DNA from: an uncultured Eubacteriales bacterium
GTDB taxonomy: Bacteria; Bacillota; Clostridia; Lachnospirales; Lachnospiraceae
Assembly: GCA_949294665.1 (NCBI GenBank)
Contig: CASFID010000061.1
Location: 1 to 64,000, forward strand
Length of the DNA stretch: 64,000 bases
Direction of reading: 5' to 3'
The notes beneath the pieces are model-generated. The model made no database searches. It worked only from the letters and a program-made list of their open reading frames with translations, and was not told the origin of the DNA. The number at the start of each line of letters is the position of its first letter. The first letter of the stretch is position 1. The translations under genes were made by a program, and so were the position numbers. Shown in pieces: positions 1 to 9,279 of the stretch.

Positions 1-870
1 ACTACATGCCACCAGCCGGATGTGCCGTCAACGGTACCTTTGATCACACTGTTCGTACCGAACTGTACTTTTCCTCCTTTACAGTACCACCAGCCCTTGC
101 TGTTCTCTGCAAAGCCGTTATAGTTAAAGTTTACTTTTCCATTGCGGATCACCCACCAGCCTTTGCTGTTCTTTGCCACGGTGTTGGAGTCAAAGTTCAC
201 TTTTCCGTTCTGGATGTGCCACCAGCCTTTGCTGTTCTTCGCCACAGTATTGTCAAGGGTAACTTTTCCTTCCACTACATGCCACCACGCATTTTCACCA
301 TTGACAGTTCCTTTGACCACGCTGCTCGTTCCGAACTGGACTTCTCCGCCTTCACAGTACCACCAGCCTTTGCTGTTCTTGGCAAAACCGTTGTAGCTGA
401 AATTCACTTTGCCGTCCTGGATCACCCACCAGCCTTTGCTGTTCTTCGCTACAGTATCGGTGAAACTCACCTGGCCGCCGGATACATACCACCAGCCGGA
501 TTTCCCATTAACGGTTCCCTTGATCACGTCGTTGACACTGAACTGGACCTTACCGTCCTCGCAGTACCACCAGCCCTTGCTGTTCTCTGCAAATCCATTA
601 TAATCAAAGTCTACTTTACCGTCCCGGATCACCCACCAGCCTTTGCTGTTCTTCGCTACAGTATTGGCGTTAAAGTCTACTTTTCCATCTTCTATGTACC
701 ACCATCCTTTACTGTTCTTCGCCACGGTTGTATCATAGACTACCTTTCCATTAGACACATGCCACCATGCAGATACACCGTCGACAGTTCCTTTGATCAC
801 GTCTTCAAGTCCGAACTGTACTTCTCCATCCTTATAATAGTACCACTCTCCGTTCGCCGGACTCTTGTTA
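1..870 (-). repeat. Higher-order repeat array encoding wall-binding modules
   Basis: Modules alternate in a fixed order on the minus strand: a divergent unit (GTVDG/GTVNG..WWHV or WWYV), one or two AKNSKGWW..(I/V) units, and an ..FAENSKGWWYC or ..FAKNSKGWWYC unit. This block occurs about three times in the window. Successive blocks are closely similar at DNA level, so array length can probably change by recombination. Confidence 0.8.
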
Positions 871-1793
871 AATCCATTTGCTCCCGGAAGAAAGTGCATC
901 TCCACAGCGGCGCCGAGATCTACATTCAGGTCTACATTTCCTGAAATCCCATTGACACGCCCTTTTGAAGAGCACTGCCACATACTGTAATCTCCGGTAT
1001 ATGTGCAGGTCGTATTCCACTGGGCAACCCATTTATCCCACTGCTCGAACCGGCTGTCTGTCAGATAAGTATTAAACCAGTTCAGGCTGGAATAGATAGC
1101 CGCCTCGTATCCCGCCGCTTCGATCGTATCACAGAATGCTTCCGCGATATTTGCGATCTGTGTCTTGCTCAGATTGCTCTGTATGTTATCTTCCAGATCA
1201 TAATAGATCGGATAATCCAGTTTATATCCGTCGATCAGTCGCAGGACATGCTGCGCTTCGCTTTTCGCCTTTTCCACAGTGTCTGCATAGGAATACAGAT
1301 ATGTACCGAATGGAATTCCATTTTTTACGCATGCATCTGCATTCGTATACCAGTAGTCGTCGTCCTGGCTTGCGGAATTGCTTCCATAGCCACATCTCAC
1401 GATCGCGAACTCAACGCCGGCCGCCTTTGCCTTTGCCCAGTCGATCTTCCCCTGATGCTCGCTCACGTCGATACCGTATCCGACTGCGCCGTCCACATTT
1501 GTCGGCCATGTTGTATACTCTGAGGAGCGCGCGCTGTATGTAATGGCCTGAACAGGCTCGCCGTCCACATAGCGCCAGCTGTTTGCCCTGTCCTCAGGCT
1601 CCGGATCGTTCTCCTCAGTTATTTCCCCGCTGCTGTTATCGGTGCTATTGTCTGCACTCTCCTCTGTGCCGCTTTCCTGAATGTCTGATGATGCAGCGTT
1701 GTCTTCTACGGCAAAAACAGTCTGCGCATTTGCCACCATGAAAACCGCTGCAAGCATTGCTGCAAATACCCTGTGCCATCGTTTTCGTATCAT
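1..1793 (-). CDS. Secreted GH25 muramidase with wall-binding repeat array (3' end outside window)
   Basis: The frame is open from ATG 1793 to the window edge. An N-terminal Arg/Lys-rich stretch and hydrophobic segment ending near VFA look like a signal peptide, followed by an acidic Ser/Glu/Asp linker. The catalytic domain has the GH25 hallmarks YGIDVSEHQG and the D-x-E motif YYDLED, so it should cut the MurNAc-GlcNAc bond of peptidoglycan outside the cell. From about position 870 to the window start the protein is a chain of about 20-residue modules containing GWW or AWW (at least 12 visible), as in choline/cell-wall-binding repeat proteins. An in-frame ATG at 1814 is an alternative start; AAAGGGG lies between the two and favours 1793. 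Likely an autolysin or wall-remodelling enzyme. Family confidence is high; ligand of the repeats is unknown. Confidence 0.85.
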   Translation of the reverse strand, partial: MIRKRWHRVFAAMLAAVFMVANAQTVFAVEDNAASSDIQESGTEESADNSTDNSSGEITEENDPEPEDRANSWRYVDGEPVQAITYSARSSEYTTWPTNVDGAVGYGIDVSEHQGKIDWAKAKAAGVEFAIVRCGYGSNSASQDDDYWYTNADACVKNGIPFGTYLYSYADTVEKAKSEAQHVLRLIDGYKLDYPIYYDLEDNIQSNLSKTQIANIAEAFCDTIEAAGYEAAIYSSLNWFNTYLTDSRFEQWDKWVAQWNTTCTYTGDYSMWQCSSKGRVNGISGNVDLNVDLGAAVEMHFLPGANGFNKSPANGEWYYYKDGEVQFGLEDVIKGTVDGVSAWWHVSNGKVVYDTTVAKNSKGWWYIEDGKVDFNANTVAKNSKGWWVIRDGKVDFDYNGFAENSKGWWYCEDGKVQFSVNDVIKGTVNGKSGWWYVSGGQVSFTDTVAKNSKGWWVIQDGKVNFSYNGFAKNSKGWWYCEGGEVQFGTSSVVKGTVNGENAWWHVVEGKVTLDNTVAKNSKGWWHIQNGKVNFDSNTVAKNSKGWWVIRNGKVNFNYNGFAENSKGWWYCKGGKVQFGTNSVIKGTVDGTSGWWHV

Positions 1794-1923
1794 CGTTCCT
1801 AATACCCCTTTCATTCGTATAATACATACTCCGATTCGACAGTAACTATTTTACCAATTCCGGAAGTATAATTCAACTGGAAATGTTCTTTCCTGGAAAT
1901 GTTTTTTCTCCGGTATTCCTTCG

Positions 1924-2685
1924 CTACTTTCCTGCATCGACAGCATGTCTTTTCCGATATCGTCTCATGAATCCTTCATAGTCTTCTACTACTTTTTTTA
2001 CAGGGCCGTACTCTTTCATTCGTCCGTCATGGATCCACAGCGCTTCGTCACAGAGTTCCAGAATACTTGCATTGCTGTGAGAGACGATCATCACGGTCTT
2101 ATTCCTGTCTTTGATGATTTCTTTCATCTTTTCATAGCTCTTTTCCCGAAAATTGATATCTCCCACGCTTAAGACTTCATCGATCAGTATGATCTCCGTA
2201 TCCAGGATAGCGGTTATGGAAAAAGCGAGTTTGGAATACATGCCGCTTGAATACGTCTGGACAGGCTTGTATATGAATTCGCCCAGTTCAGAGAAGTCTA
2301 TGATCTCCGGGAGCTTTCTCTTTATCTCTTTTTCCGTAAATCCAAGGAGCAGTCCGGACAGATATATGTTCTCAAGGCCGCTTAAGTTTGCCTGAAACCC
2401 GATTCCGATCGCCAGGAGAGACAGACGGTTTCCAAATGTATCTACCGTACCCTCGTCCGGAGAAAACACTCCTGCTATTGTTTTGAGCAGAGTGGACTTT
2501 CCGCTCCCGTTCTTCCCTATGATCCCGACGATCTTTCCTTTTGGAACTGTGAAACTTACGCCCTTTAGAGCCTCAAAATAATCCCGTCTCCGGCGTATCT
2601 TCCCCGGATTTTGCCTGATCGAAAAAGATTTCATGCTTCGGTACGCGACTTTTACGTCCTTTACTTCTATCGCGCTTTCTGCCAT
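1924..2685 (-). CDS. tagH: ABC transporter ATPase for wall polysaccharide export (TagH/Wzt-like)
   Basis: A 253-residue nucleotide-binding subunit. Walker A is GKNGSGKSTLLKT (about residues 58-70), the signature is YSSGMYSKLAFS, and Walker B is IILIDEVLSVGD, followed by a switch His (VSHSN). The YSSGM form of the signature and the insertion before Walker A are typical of polysaccharide exporters such as TagH, RfbB and Wzt rather than drug pumps. It starts 4 nt after the permease gene with AAAGGTGG as ribosome site, so the two form a transporter that should flip a lipid-linked polymer. There is no large C-terminal carbohydrate-binding domain as in long Wzt or TagH proteins. Substrate is inferred from neighbours. 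Confidence 0.88.
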   Translation of the reverse strand: MAESAIEVKDVKVAYRSMKSFSIRQNPGKIRRRRDYFEALKGVSFTVPKGKIVGIIGKNGSGKSTLLKTIAGVFSPDEGTVDTFGNRLSLLAIGIGFQANLSGLENIYLSGLLLGFTEKEIKRKLPEIIDFSELGEFIYKPVQTYSSGMYSKLAFSITAILDTEIILIDEVLSVGDINFREKSYEKMKEIIKDRNKTVMIVSHSNASILELCDEALWIHDGRMKEYGPVKKVVEDYEGFMRRYRKRHAVDAGK

Positions 2686-2689
2686 GAGC

Positions 2690-3493
2690 TTATACCACCT
2701 TTATATATGAATTTTCAAACCTGTACATCAGCTTCAGGCCGGCAAAGAGCAGGACCAGCGAAATGACGAACCAGTAGATATAAAGATCCGCCCTCACCGG
2801 CTGCCCGTAAATGATAATCTTCCTGAGTTCGTCTATCACATATGCCACCGGATTCACGGTGATCATCAATCTGCCCAGATCCAGTCCCAGAAATTGTATC
2901 TGAGAAAGCCGGGCACCCACATCATAGAATACGCCTGAAAGATAGAACATAAAGCGGAGGATCACCTGGACTACATTGTACAGATCATTGACATACACTC
3001 CAAAATGCGCTGCCAGTACGCTGCAGGCCAATGTCAGGAGCAGTGTCAGGAGAAGGACCGGAAGACACCAGAGCAGGTTCAGTGTCGGCGCGATCTTGTA
3101 TACTGCAGCAAAAGCGGCTGCAATACCGAACGATATGGCCATCTTAAACGCATTGACGTACAGCTTCTCAAGGATCAGCATGTATTTGGGAATATAGATC
3201 TTACTTACGATTCCCCGGAATGTGTTGACGATCCTGACCGACACCATAACCGTCTTATTGAAAAAATTCCATACTGTCAGACCAATAATGACAACTACGG
3301 GGAGATATTTCCCCTGTGACCGGAATACGACGACAGTGATAAAAACATACACGAGCATGAACAGGACAGGATCCAGGATCCACCACATCCATGTAAGATA
3401 AGAGGCGCCTACTTCTCCTTTCAGCTCGGATTTTGCAGCATATACGGAATAAGGATTGTATCTCTTAAAATGCGATGCCACCTTTTTCAGCAT
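2690..3493 (-). CDS. tagG: ABC-2 type polysaccharide export permease (TagG/Wzm-like)
   Basis: A 267-residue integral membrane protein with about six hydrophobic segments and the ABC-2 pattern: a cytoplasmic N-terminus, the motif YLTWMWWILDPVLFMLVYVF near the first membrane segment, and LGLDLGRLMITVNPVAYVIDELR before the last. It pairs with the ATPase encoded 4 nt downstream. Together they should move an undecaprenyl-diphosphate-linked wall polymer across the membrane. The start is supported by TTTTAGGAGA. It is part of a minus-strand run from about 9,100 to 1,924 with short gaps or overlaps, so co-transcription with the sugar genes is likely. Confidence 0.87.
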   Translation of the reverse strand: MLKKVASHFKRYNPYSVYAAKSELKGEVGASYLTWMWWILDPVLFMLVYVFITVVVFRSQGKYLPVVVIIGLTVWNFFNKTVMVSVRIVNTFRGIVSKIYIPKYMLILEKLYVNAFKMAISFGIAAAFAAVYKIAPTLNLLWCLPVLLLTLLLTLACSVLAAHFGVYVNDLYNVVQVILRFMFYLSGVFYDVGARLSQIQFLGLDLGRLMITVNPVAYVIDELRKIIIYGQPVRADLYIYWFVISLVLLFAGLKLMYRFENSYIKVV

Positions 3494-3504
3494 TGTGATT
3501 TCTC

Positions 3505-3882
3505 CTAAAACAGCTCTATGATATCTGACACCGCCTGACCGGCGTCTGTCAGTATCATATTTTTTATATTTATTTGTTTCCGATATCGACGGCAGTAATC
3601 AACAGAGTAGAATGTCACTCCCGGATACCGCCGAAACAATCCGTGCATCTTAAGCGTATTCCCCGCGACCAGCACGACGATTCGTGTGTTTTCGCGGCGC
3701 AGACTGTTGTAATGTGCCAGGATCTGCGGCATCTCCTCTGTATTCTGTATGATGTATGTGATGCAAAGATCATGATTGCGGTACACTGTCGGTCCTGCAG
3801 GCTGAAATGTACGGTATACTTTCTTGGCGCCGCGATACAGGACCGGATTGTTCTTAACAAGTCTGATCACAAAATTCTTCAT
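3505..3882 (-). CDS. Unknown 125-residue protein in the wall-polymer operon
   Basis: I do not recognise this family. The protein is soluble, basic at the N-terminus (KNFVIRLVKNNPVLYRGAKKVYRTF), and then has an alternating beta/alpha pattern (CITYIIQNTEE, RIVVLVAGNT, VTFYSVDY) like a single small Rossmann-type unit. The N-terminal style resembles the start of CDP-glycerol glycerophosphotransferase or glycosyltransferase proteins, so it could be a shortened relative. It starts inside the end of the preceding glycosyltransferase gene (29-nt overlap) behind GGAGAGGATT, which implies translational coupling. It may assist the glycosyltransferase or the TagGH exporter; this is inference from position only. 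Confidence 0.65.
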   Translation of the reverse strand: MKNFVIRLVKNNPVLYRGAKKVYRTFQPAGPTVYRNHDLCITYIIQNTEEMPQILAHYNSLRRENTRIVVLVAGNTLKMHGLFRRYPGVTFYSVDYCRRYRKQINIKNMILTDAGQAVSDIIELF

Positions 3883-5998
3883 AATCCTCTCCCATCTCCA
3901 GCAGTCTCCTGATCTGATCCCATATCAGGCCGATGTCATAATTGTCCCGGATAAATTTCTGTCCTGATTCGGCCCGCTTTCTGTATTCTTCGGGTTCCTC
4001 TGACAGCCGGTCTATATACTCCGCGATCTCTTCCAGACTGTCCATGATCATCTCCTCGGGATAAATGTATTCTATCCCCTCCCACCTCAGAAACACAGCC
4101 AGAGCCCCCGACGCCATTCCCTCAGCGGGAGTTACATGGAAACTCTCCGGATACGACGAATCGCTCAGGGACAGGACATAGCCTGTCTTCTTAAGGAATT
4201 CCGGCATATCCACCCAGCCGTCGAAGATGACCGAGGACTGCAGTCCTTCGTCTTCTATCGTCTGATAGACATGTTCAAAGTATCTGCGTTCTTCCGGGAC
4301 GTTCCATGCATTTGGAAATTCCTCCGGCCTTTTTCCCGGCACATGAAGGCAGTATCTCCCGTCCTTCTTTTTCAGAAGCCTGAGCAGTTCAACCGCCCGT
4401 GCCAGCCCTTTTCTTCTGGGGACCGCGCCGATCAGCGCAAGATGAAAACGGCTGTCCGCATCCTTCTCCTTCCTGTACTTCTCCACGTCGACAAAGTTAT
4501 TGATGACTGTACATTTTTCAGGCGGTATGCGGAAACGCCGCGTAAATTCCTCAAACCAGTAATAAGACACTGTGATGATTTTTGTGACATGGATTATGTC
4601 TATGTTTTTCCCGTACTTTCTCATCGCTTCAAAGCGGTGCGCTCTGATAAATAACGCCTGATGAGGATATGCGTTTCGGGAATACCACTGTGCCGAAGTC
4701 AAAAGCCATTCACACCAGATAATATCAGCCTTTTTTATATATGCGGCCGCGTCCTTCTCGGAGAATTCCAGATATTCCTCCAGTTCCTGCACATGCAGTT
4801 CAAACGTGGATTCAAAATATGGGAACAGTGGTTTTATAAATTTAAGATCATGTCCGCTCACAAGAAGTCTCATTGTTTTCTTTGGATAGTGCCGCAGTGC
4901 CTTTCTGACATTGTCATATATATTTGTCACGCTGAATCTGTCTGCCGAATGCAGCAGACATTCTTCCGCCTTTCTCCATATCGTCTCATCCCGGAAAGCC
5001 ATTAGTATCCTCTCGACGCACTCTTCCTCTGACTCTGCGAAAAGCGGATAATCCGTGCCGAGTATCGCTTCATGCATTTTTGTTCTTCTCAGAACCATCG
5101 GCACAGCACTGTGGCAGTATTCAAGAAGCTTGACGGAAATTTCCAGCGAATGATCATGGTCTGTGGCCGGACTGCGAAACGAGTATCCCAGGCAGCATGT
5201 CTTTGTGATCTTTTCCGCCTGGCTGTGCGGGAGCGAACCGTAGAAAACGACATTATCCATGGATCTGAGTTCAGTAAATATCTCCTGGCTTCTGTCTGCC
5301 AGATCCCGGTTCACTTTGCTGCCGATAAAATGGAGCGTGATCCCGGGATCTGCGCTTTTCAGTCTTTTCATTATGTCGATCAGTTCGAGGATATTCCAGT
5401 CCTTTGCGATCTTCCCCGCATATACGATAGTTTTGGGCTGTTTCGCGGCCTTCTTTCCCGGAAATACGACCGGATAGAGGACATGGAACTTTTCCCCGCC
5501 TACTTCCAGGACGTCCTTCAAGTATTCTTTCATCGCTTCCGTCTGGACAAAGTATGCCTGTACTTTTTCGTACAGATCCTTTAAAAAGCGTTTCTGCTGT
5601 TCCGGCATCCTGTTTTTTTCGTGACAGAAATCCGTAAGATATGGGATGACTTTCGCTGTGATCTCAGAAGACGATATGCTCTCCATCACTTTAGTCCCTC
5701 TGACGATCATGCAGGAATAGTCCCGCAGAGTGTCGATCATCGTCAATACCTTCACGATATTTTTCTCATCTACCTCTGTGATGTGATCAATGTAATCTTT
5801 TACATAGAGGAACCTGACGCGGTAACGTCTCTCTATCTCCCCTGTGAGGATATGATCTCTGATCCGTTTCTTCAGCAGGATATCGATGTAGTTTTCTTTC
5901 TCTGTGAGAAGGAGTTTTGCCAGATTTACCAGCCAGATGCTCGATCCGTCTACGATGTTCAGATCAATATCTCCGTATATAAGTATTTTCCTGATCAT
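3854..5998 (-). CDS. Two-domain (GT4 + GT4) glycosyltransferase
   Basis: A 714-residue protein that looks like two GT-B glycosyltransferases joined head to tail. The first half (about 1-370) has a nucleotide-sugar region around VYAGKIAKDWNILELID and LHFIGSKVNR, but its acidic E-x7-E site is weak. The second half (about 375-700) has LIGAVPRRKGLARAVELL and the better donor-site segment PESFHVTPAEGMASGALAVF, typical of GT4. One half may therefore be structural. It starts behind GAGGAG, 4 nt after the dehydrogenase gene, inside the wall-polymer operon. It probably adds one or more sugars to the lipid-linked repeat unit on the cytoplasmic side. Acceptor and donor cannot be read from sequence. Confidence 0.82.
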   Translation of the reverse strand: MIRKILIYGDIDLNIVDGSSIWLVNLAKLLLTEKENYIDILLKKRIRDHILTGEIERRYRVRFLYVKDYIDHITEVDEKNIVKVLTMIDTLRDYSCMIVRGTKVMESISSSEITAKVIPYLTDFCHEKNRMPEQQKRFLKDLYEKVQAYFVQTEAMKEYLKDVLEVGGEKFHVLYPVVFPGKKAAKQPKTIVYAGKIAKDWNILELIDIMKRLKSADPGITLHFIGSKVNRDLADRSQEIFTELRSMDNVVFYGSLPHSQAEKITKTCCLGYSFRSPATDHDHSLEISVKLLEYCHSAVPMVLRRTKMHEAILGTDYPLFAESEEECVERILMAFRDETIWRKAEECLLHSADRFSVTNIYDNVRKALRHYPKKTMRLLVSGHDLKFIKPLFPYFESTFELHVQELEEYLEFSEKDAAAYIKKADIIWCEWLLTSAQWYSRNAYPHQALFIRAHRFEAMRKYGKNIDIIHVTKIITVSYYWFEEFTRRFRIPPEKCTVINNFVDVEKYRKEKDADSRFHLALIGAVPRRKGLARAVELLRLLKKKDGRYCLHVPGKRPEEFPNAWNVPEERRYFEHVYQTIEDEGLQSSVIFDGWVDMPEFLKKTGYVLSLSDSSYPESFHVTPAEGMASGALAVFLRWEGIEYIYPEEMIMDSLEEIAEYIDRLSEEPEEYRKRAESGQKFIRDNYDIGLIWDQIRRLLEMGEDYEEFCDQTC

Positions 5999-6002
5999 GC
6001 TG

Positions 6003-7223
6003 TCAACTCCTCAGAAATCCAATACAGTCATAATGAGGCCTCGCCGCGATCTTTTTTCTGATCTCCCGACTTTTAAATTCCTCGTGAGCCAGAGCCACAA
6101 CAAGATAGTCGCATGTATCAAGCAGTTTCTCTACCGAAAGCAGCTTGATGCCGCTGACCATATCGCTGTGGCTGTTCGGTTCACAGCCAAATACCTGATA
6201 TCCGTCACTTTTAAGCGCTCTCGCCAGAGTGACCGACGGACTCTCCCGCATATCGTCGATATCCGGCTTGTAGGCCATGCCAAGGATACCGATCTTCTTC
6301 GTCCTGTCATATCCGATTTCTTTTAATACCTGTTTTCCCACCCATATCGGCTTCTTCTCATTGATCTCCCTTGCCGTACGGATCAGAGATGCGTCGTCTC
6401 CATATTTTTCCACGATGAACCACGGATCCACTGCAAGACAGTGTCCGCCTACGCCGAGACCTGGCGCAAGGATTGATACGCGCGGATGTTTATTCGCCAG
6501 TTCGATCAGACGGAATACATCGATTTCCGCTCTTTCGCAGATTACGGAAAGCTGATTCGCATATGCGATATTGATGTCGCGGAATGTATTTTCTGCAAGT
6601 TTACACAGCTCAGCTGTCACATCGTCGCATACATAGCAGCATCCCTCCTCCACAAATGTCTCGTAGAATTCTTTCGCCATCTCTGCAGCTTTTGGTTCTG
6701 CCGAACCTATGATCCTGTCGTTATGTTTCAGTTCATACAGTATTTTTCCGGGAAGCACCCTTTCCGGACAGTGCGCGGTATAGAATTCTTTCTGGCTGAT
6801 CCCGCTTTTTTCCGAAAGGATCTTCGCTATCCCGGCTGTCGTGCATGGCGGAACCGTCGACTCAAGTATGACCAGGTCCCCCTTTTTCAGCACGCCTGCC
6901 ACCGCTTCTGCAGCGGCTTCCACACAGGAGATATCCGCAGTCTTTTCCGTTTCCTTTCCACAAAAGGGAGTGGGTACACAGATCACATAGATGTCGGACA
7001 TTCCGATATGATCCGTGATCTCCAGACATCCGTTTCCCAGGACTTCTGTAAAAGCTTCCTGAAGATGTGCTTCCACAATATGGACTTTTCCCTGCTTTAA
7101 GTTCTCCCGTACTTCTCTTTTCGCGTCAAAACCCTTTACATGGTGTCCGGCTTCGGCCATCACCACTGCTGTCGGCAGCCCGATATACCCAAGTCCTACT
7201 ACTGTTATCTCTTTACTCTGCAT
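6003..7223 (-). CDS. wecC: UDP-N-acetyl-D-mannosamine dehydrogenase (WecC-like)
   Basis: A 406-residue member of the UDP-glucose/UDP-ManNAc dehydrogenase family, which oxidises a nucleotide sugar twice to the uronic acid using NAD+. The N-terminus carries the Rossmann motif VVGLGYIGLPTA. The central region has ESTVPPCTT and the substrate/catalytic segment GLGVGGHCLAVDPWF, where Cys is the expected nucleophile, and the C-terminal domain has KIGILGMAYKPDIDDMRESPS. The neighbouring 2-epimerase makes UDP-ManNAc, so UDP-ManNAcA is the expected product rather than UDP-glucuronate. Start supported by GGAGGCGG. Other activities in the family (UDP-GlcNAc 6-dehydrogenase) are possible. Confidence 0.88.
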   Translation of the reverse strand: MQSKEITVVGLGYIGLPTAVVMAEAGHHVKGFDAKREVRENLKQGKVHIVEAHLQEAFTEVLGNGCLEITDHIGMSDIYVICVPTPFCGKETEKTADISCVEAAAEAVAGVLKKGDLVILESTVPPCTTAGIAKILSEKSGISQKEFYTAHCPERVLPGKILYELKHNDRIIGSAEPKAAEMAKEFYETFVEEGCCYVCDDVTAELCKLAENTFRDINIAYANQLSVICERAEIDVFRLIELANKHPRVSILAPGLGVGGHCLAVDPWFIVEKYGDDASLIRTAREINEKKPIWVGKQVLKEIGYDRTKKIGILGMAYKPDIDDMRESPSVTLARALKSDGYQVFGCEPNSHSDMVSGIKLLSVEKLLDTCDYLVVALAHEEFKSREIRKKIAARPHYDCIGFLRS

Positions 7224-7236
7224 AAACCGCCTCCGC

Positions 7237-7950
7237 CTATTTTCTGAAATGTGAGTTTTTCCCCTTTCTGACCATACTCCAGAACTCTACAAGTTCCGGG
7301 ATCTGTCTGAGTCTTTTCGGCTCGCATATCATTCGGTACAGCCACTCCATGCCCAGATTCTGGATGTACTTCGGAGCCCGCTTCACTCTGCCGCTGAACA
7401 CATCCAGAGCGCCTCCTACGCCCAGAAGGACGTTTGCACCGGTCTCTTTTCCACGCTCTATGATCCACCGTTCCTGGAGGGGAGTCCCCTTTGCAACGAA
7501 TACGATGTTTGCACCGGATCTCTTTATCTGATCTTCCACATCTTCATCCTCGTATCCGCTGCAGGATCCTGCAATGAGCATGTCTGGATACATGGCCTTA
7601 AGTTTTTTCCGCGCCAGATAGTTGTTCTCTTCCGAAGCGCCGTAAAAGAAGATTCCCGCGCCCATCCGTCCGGAGAAACGACATATCGTCTCCATAAGAT
7701 CGATCCCCGTGATCCTCTCTACCCTGCAGGGCGCAGCCTTCACAACTGACAGGCCGTCTGCCAGGAATACGTCATATCCCATGATAATCCGTCTCATTTC
7801 AGGATCATGGATCGTCCTGACGATTTTTCTGGCGTTGACTGCAACGATCGATATCTGTCGTCCGGAACGGACCGCTTCTTTCACTACTCCAAGAAGCTGG
7901 CGTTTCCTGATCAGCGAAACAGGAACTCCCAGTACATTTGTATTGTCCAT
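7237..7950 (-). CDS. tagA: WecG/TagA/CpsF family glycosyltransferase
   Basis: A 237-residue glycosyltransferase of the GT26 family. These enzymes transfer ManNAc (TagA) or ManNAcA (WecG) to GlcNAc-diphospho-undecaprenol, an early step of wall teichoic acid or enterobacterial common antigen synthesis. Family landmarks are VAVNARKIV near residue 40, the ADGLSVVKA segment (YDVFLADGLSVV), and FVAKGTPLQERWI with GVGGALDVFSGRVKRAP in the C-terminal half. AAAGGAG lies 9 nt before the ATG. It sits between the epimerase and dehydrogenase genes that make its probable donor, which supports either ManNAc or ManNAcA as the transferred sugar. Confidence 0.9.
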   Translation of the reverse strand: MDNTNVLGVPVSLIRKRQLLGVVKEAVRSGRQISIVAVNARKIVRTIHDPEMRRIIMGYDVFLADGLSVVKAAPCRVERITGIDLMETICRFSGRMGAGIFFYGASEENNYLARKKLKAMYPDMLIAGSCSGYEDEDVEDQIKRSGANIVFVAKGTPLQERWIIERGKETGANVLLGVGGALDVFSGRVKRAPKYIQNLGMEWLYRMICEPKRLRQIPELVEFWSMVRKGKNSHFRK

Positions 7951-7967
7951 AAAAAGTCTCCTTTGAT

Positions 7968-9101
7968 CTACGCAGAAATCACCTCCGTCGACTGTCTGCC
8001 GCCGAAATATGCGATGATGGCTTCGACGATACGCTCACTGGCGTGTCCGTCTCCGTATGGATTTACCGCTCTGCTCATCCGCTCATATTCTGCTTTATCA
8101 TCCAGCAGAAGACTTACCTGCTTTACTATATTTTCAACGGAAGTCCCCACCAGTTTCAGTGTCCCGGCCGCCACCCCCTCCGGGCGCTCTGTGGTCTCTC
8201 TGACAACAAGGACCGGTCTGTCGAGACCAGGACCTTCTTCCTGTATTCCTCCGCTGTCTGTCAGTATAAGATACGACTTTCCGATCAGATTGTGAAAATC
8301 TGTCACTTCAAGAGGCTCGATCACATGTACTCTGTCATTATCGCCGAACATTTCCTCCGCCATTCTTCGCACGGCCGGATTCATATGGCAGGGATAAATC
8401 ACTCTGACGTCGCTGTATTTTTCTGTGAGTCTGTTTACTGCGGTAAAAATACGCTTCATAGGTGCTCCCAGATTTTCTCTTCTGTGTGCAGTAAGCAGGA
8501 TGATCCTTCCTTCTCCCGCGCGTCTTAACACCGGACTGTCATACTCTTCTTTTACCGTGGTTTTTAACGCATCGATCGCCGTATTTCCCGTCACATATAT
8601 TTTCCCGGGATCTTTATTCTCCTGGAGCAGGTTTTTCCGGCTCTGCATGGTAGGTGCAAAATGTAACTCGGCGATGCAGCCGGTCATCTGCCTGTTTACT
8701 TCCTCAGGATAAGGCGAATAAATGTCGTAAGTCCTAAGTCCCGCCTCCACATGCCCTACCGGGATCCTGTGATAATATGCAGACAGAGCAGAAGCAAACG
8801 TCGTCGTTGTATCTCCATGTACAAGAACCATATCGGGCTTCTCTTTCTCAAGGATACCGCCCAGACCGCTTAAGATCGTACCTGTCACAGCCTCGAGCGT
8901 CTGACTCTTTTTCATGATATTGAGATCATAATCCGGTGTGATCCGAAATGTAGCCAGAACAGAGTCTAGCATTTCTCTGTGCTGTGCCGTCACGCAGATA
9001 ACGCTCTCTATCTCATCCGCGCGGCGCCTCATCTCCTGTATGATCGGAGCCATTTTAATCGCCTCCGGGCGGGTGCCGAAAATACTCATGACCTTTATCA
9101 C
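7968..9101 (-). CDS. wecB: UDP-N-acetylglucosamine 2-epimerase (non-hydrolysing)
   Basis: A 377-residue enzyme that interconverts UDP-GlcNAc and UDP-ManNAc. It has the family start IKVMSIFGTRPEAIKMAP, the central VLVHGDTTTTFA and GHVEAGLRT motifs, LTAHRRENLG, and the nucleotide-binding LTDSGGIQEE. I place the start at GTG 9101 because GGAGGGGGAG precedes it at normal distance and the family sequence begins there; an ATG five codons upstream overlaps that ribosome site. It is the first gene of the minus-strand wall-polymer run; the 180 nt upstream contains no other gene and should hold the promoter. Confidence 0.93.
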   Translation of the reverse strand: MIKVMSIFGTRPEAIKMAPIIQEMRRRADEIESVICVTAQHREMLDSVLATFRITPDYDLNIMKKSQTLEAVTGTILSGLGGILEKEKPDMVLVHGDTTTTFASALSAYYHRIPVGHVEAGLRTYDIYSPYPEEVNRQMTGCIAELHFAPTMQSRKNLLQENKDPGKIYVTGNTAIDALKTTVKEEYDSPVLRRAGEGRIILLTAHRRENLGAPMKRIFTAVNRLTEKYSDVRVIYPCHMNPAVRRMAEEMFGDNDRVHVIEPLEVTDFHNLIGKSYLILTDSGGIQEEGPGLDRPVLVVRETTERPEGVAAGTLKLVGTSVENIVKQVSLLLDDKAEYERMSRAVNPYGDGHASERIVEAIIAYFGGRQSTEVISA

Positions 9102-9279
9102 AGTCTCCCCCTCCATACAATTATCATTTCCATATCTATTATTGTTATACAGGGAATTTATTTATCGGATCTGTATTAGAGTTGTGTTGAATATATATTA
9201 TGCAGAAACCTCTTCCGTCATGTGAAACAGCGGAAATTATTTAAGTTATTCGCTGGAACATCAGATGTGATATGGCTGC

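Noticed and set aside
6..944. Long plus-strand open frame of 312 codons with internal repeats
   Set aside because: It is the antisense reading of the wall-binding repeat array of the minus-strand GH25 gene; no ribosome site, no family resemblance, and the minus frame has clear catalytic motifs.
1645..1827. Minus-strand 60-codon frame overlapping the GH25 signal peptide
   Set aside because: It is out of frame with the GH25 protein, Cys- and Arg-rich, and explained fully as a shadow of the real start region.
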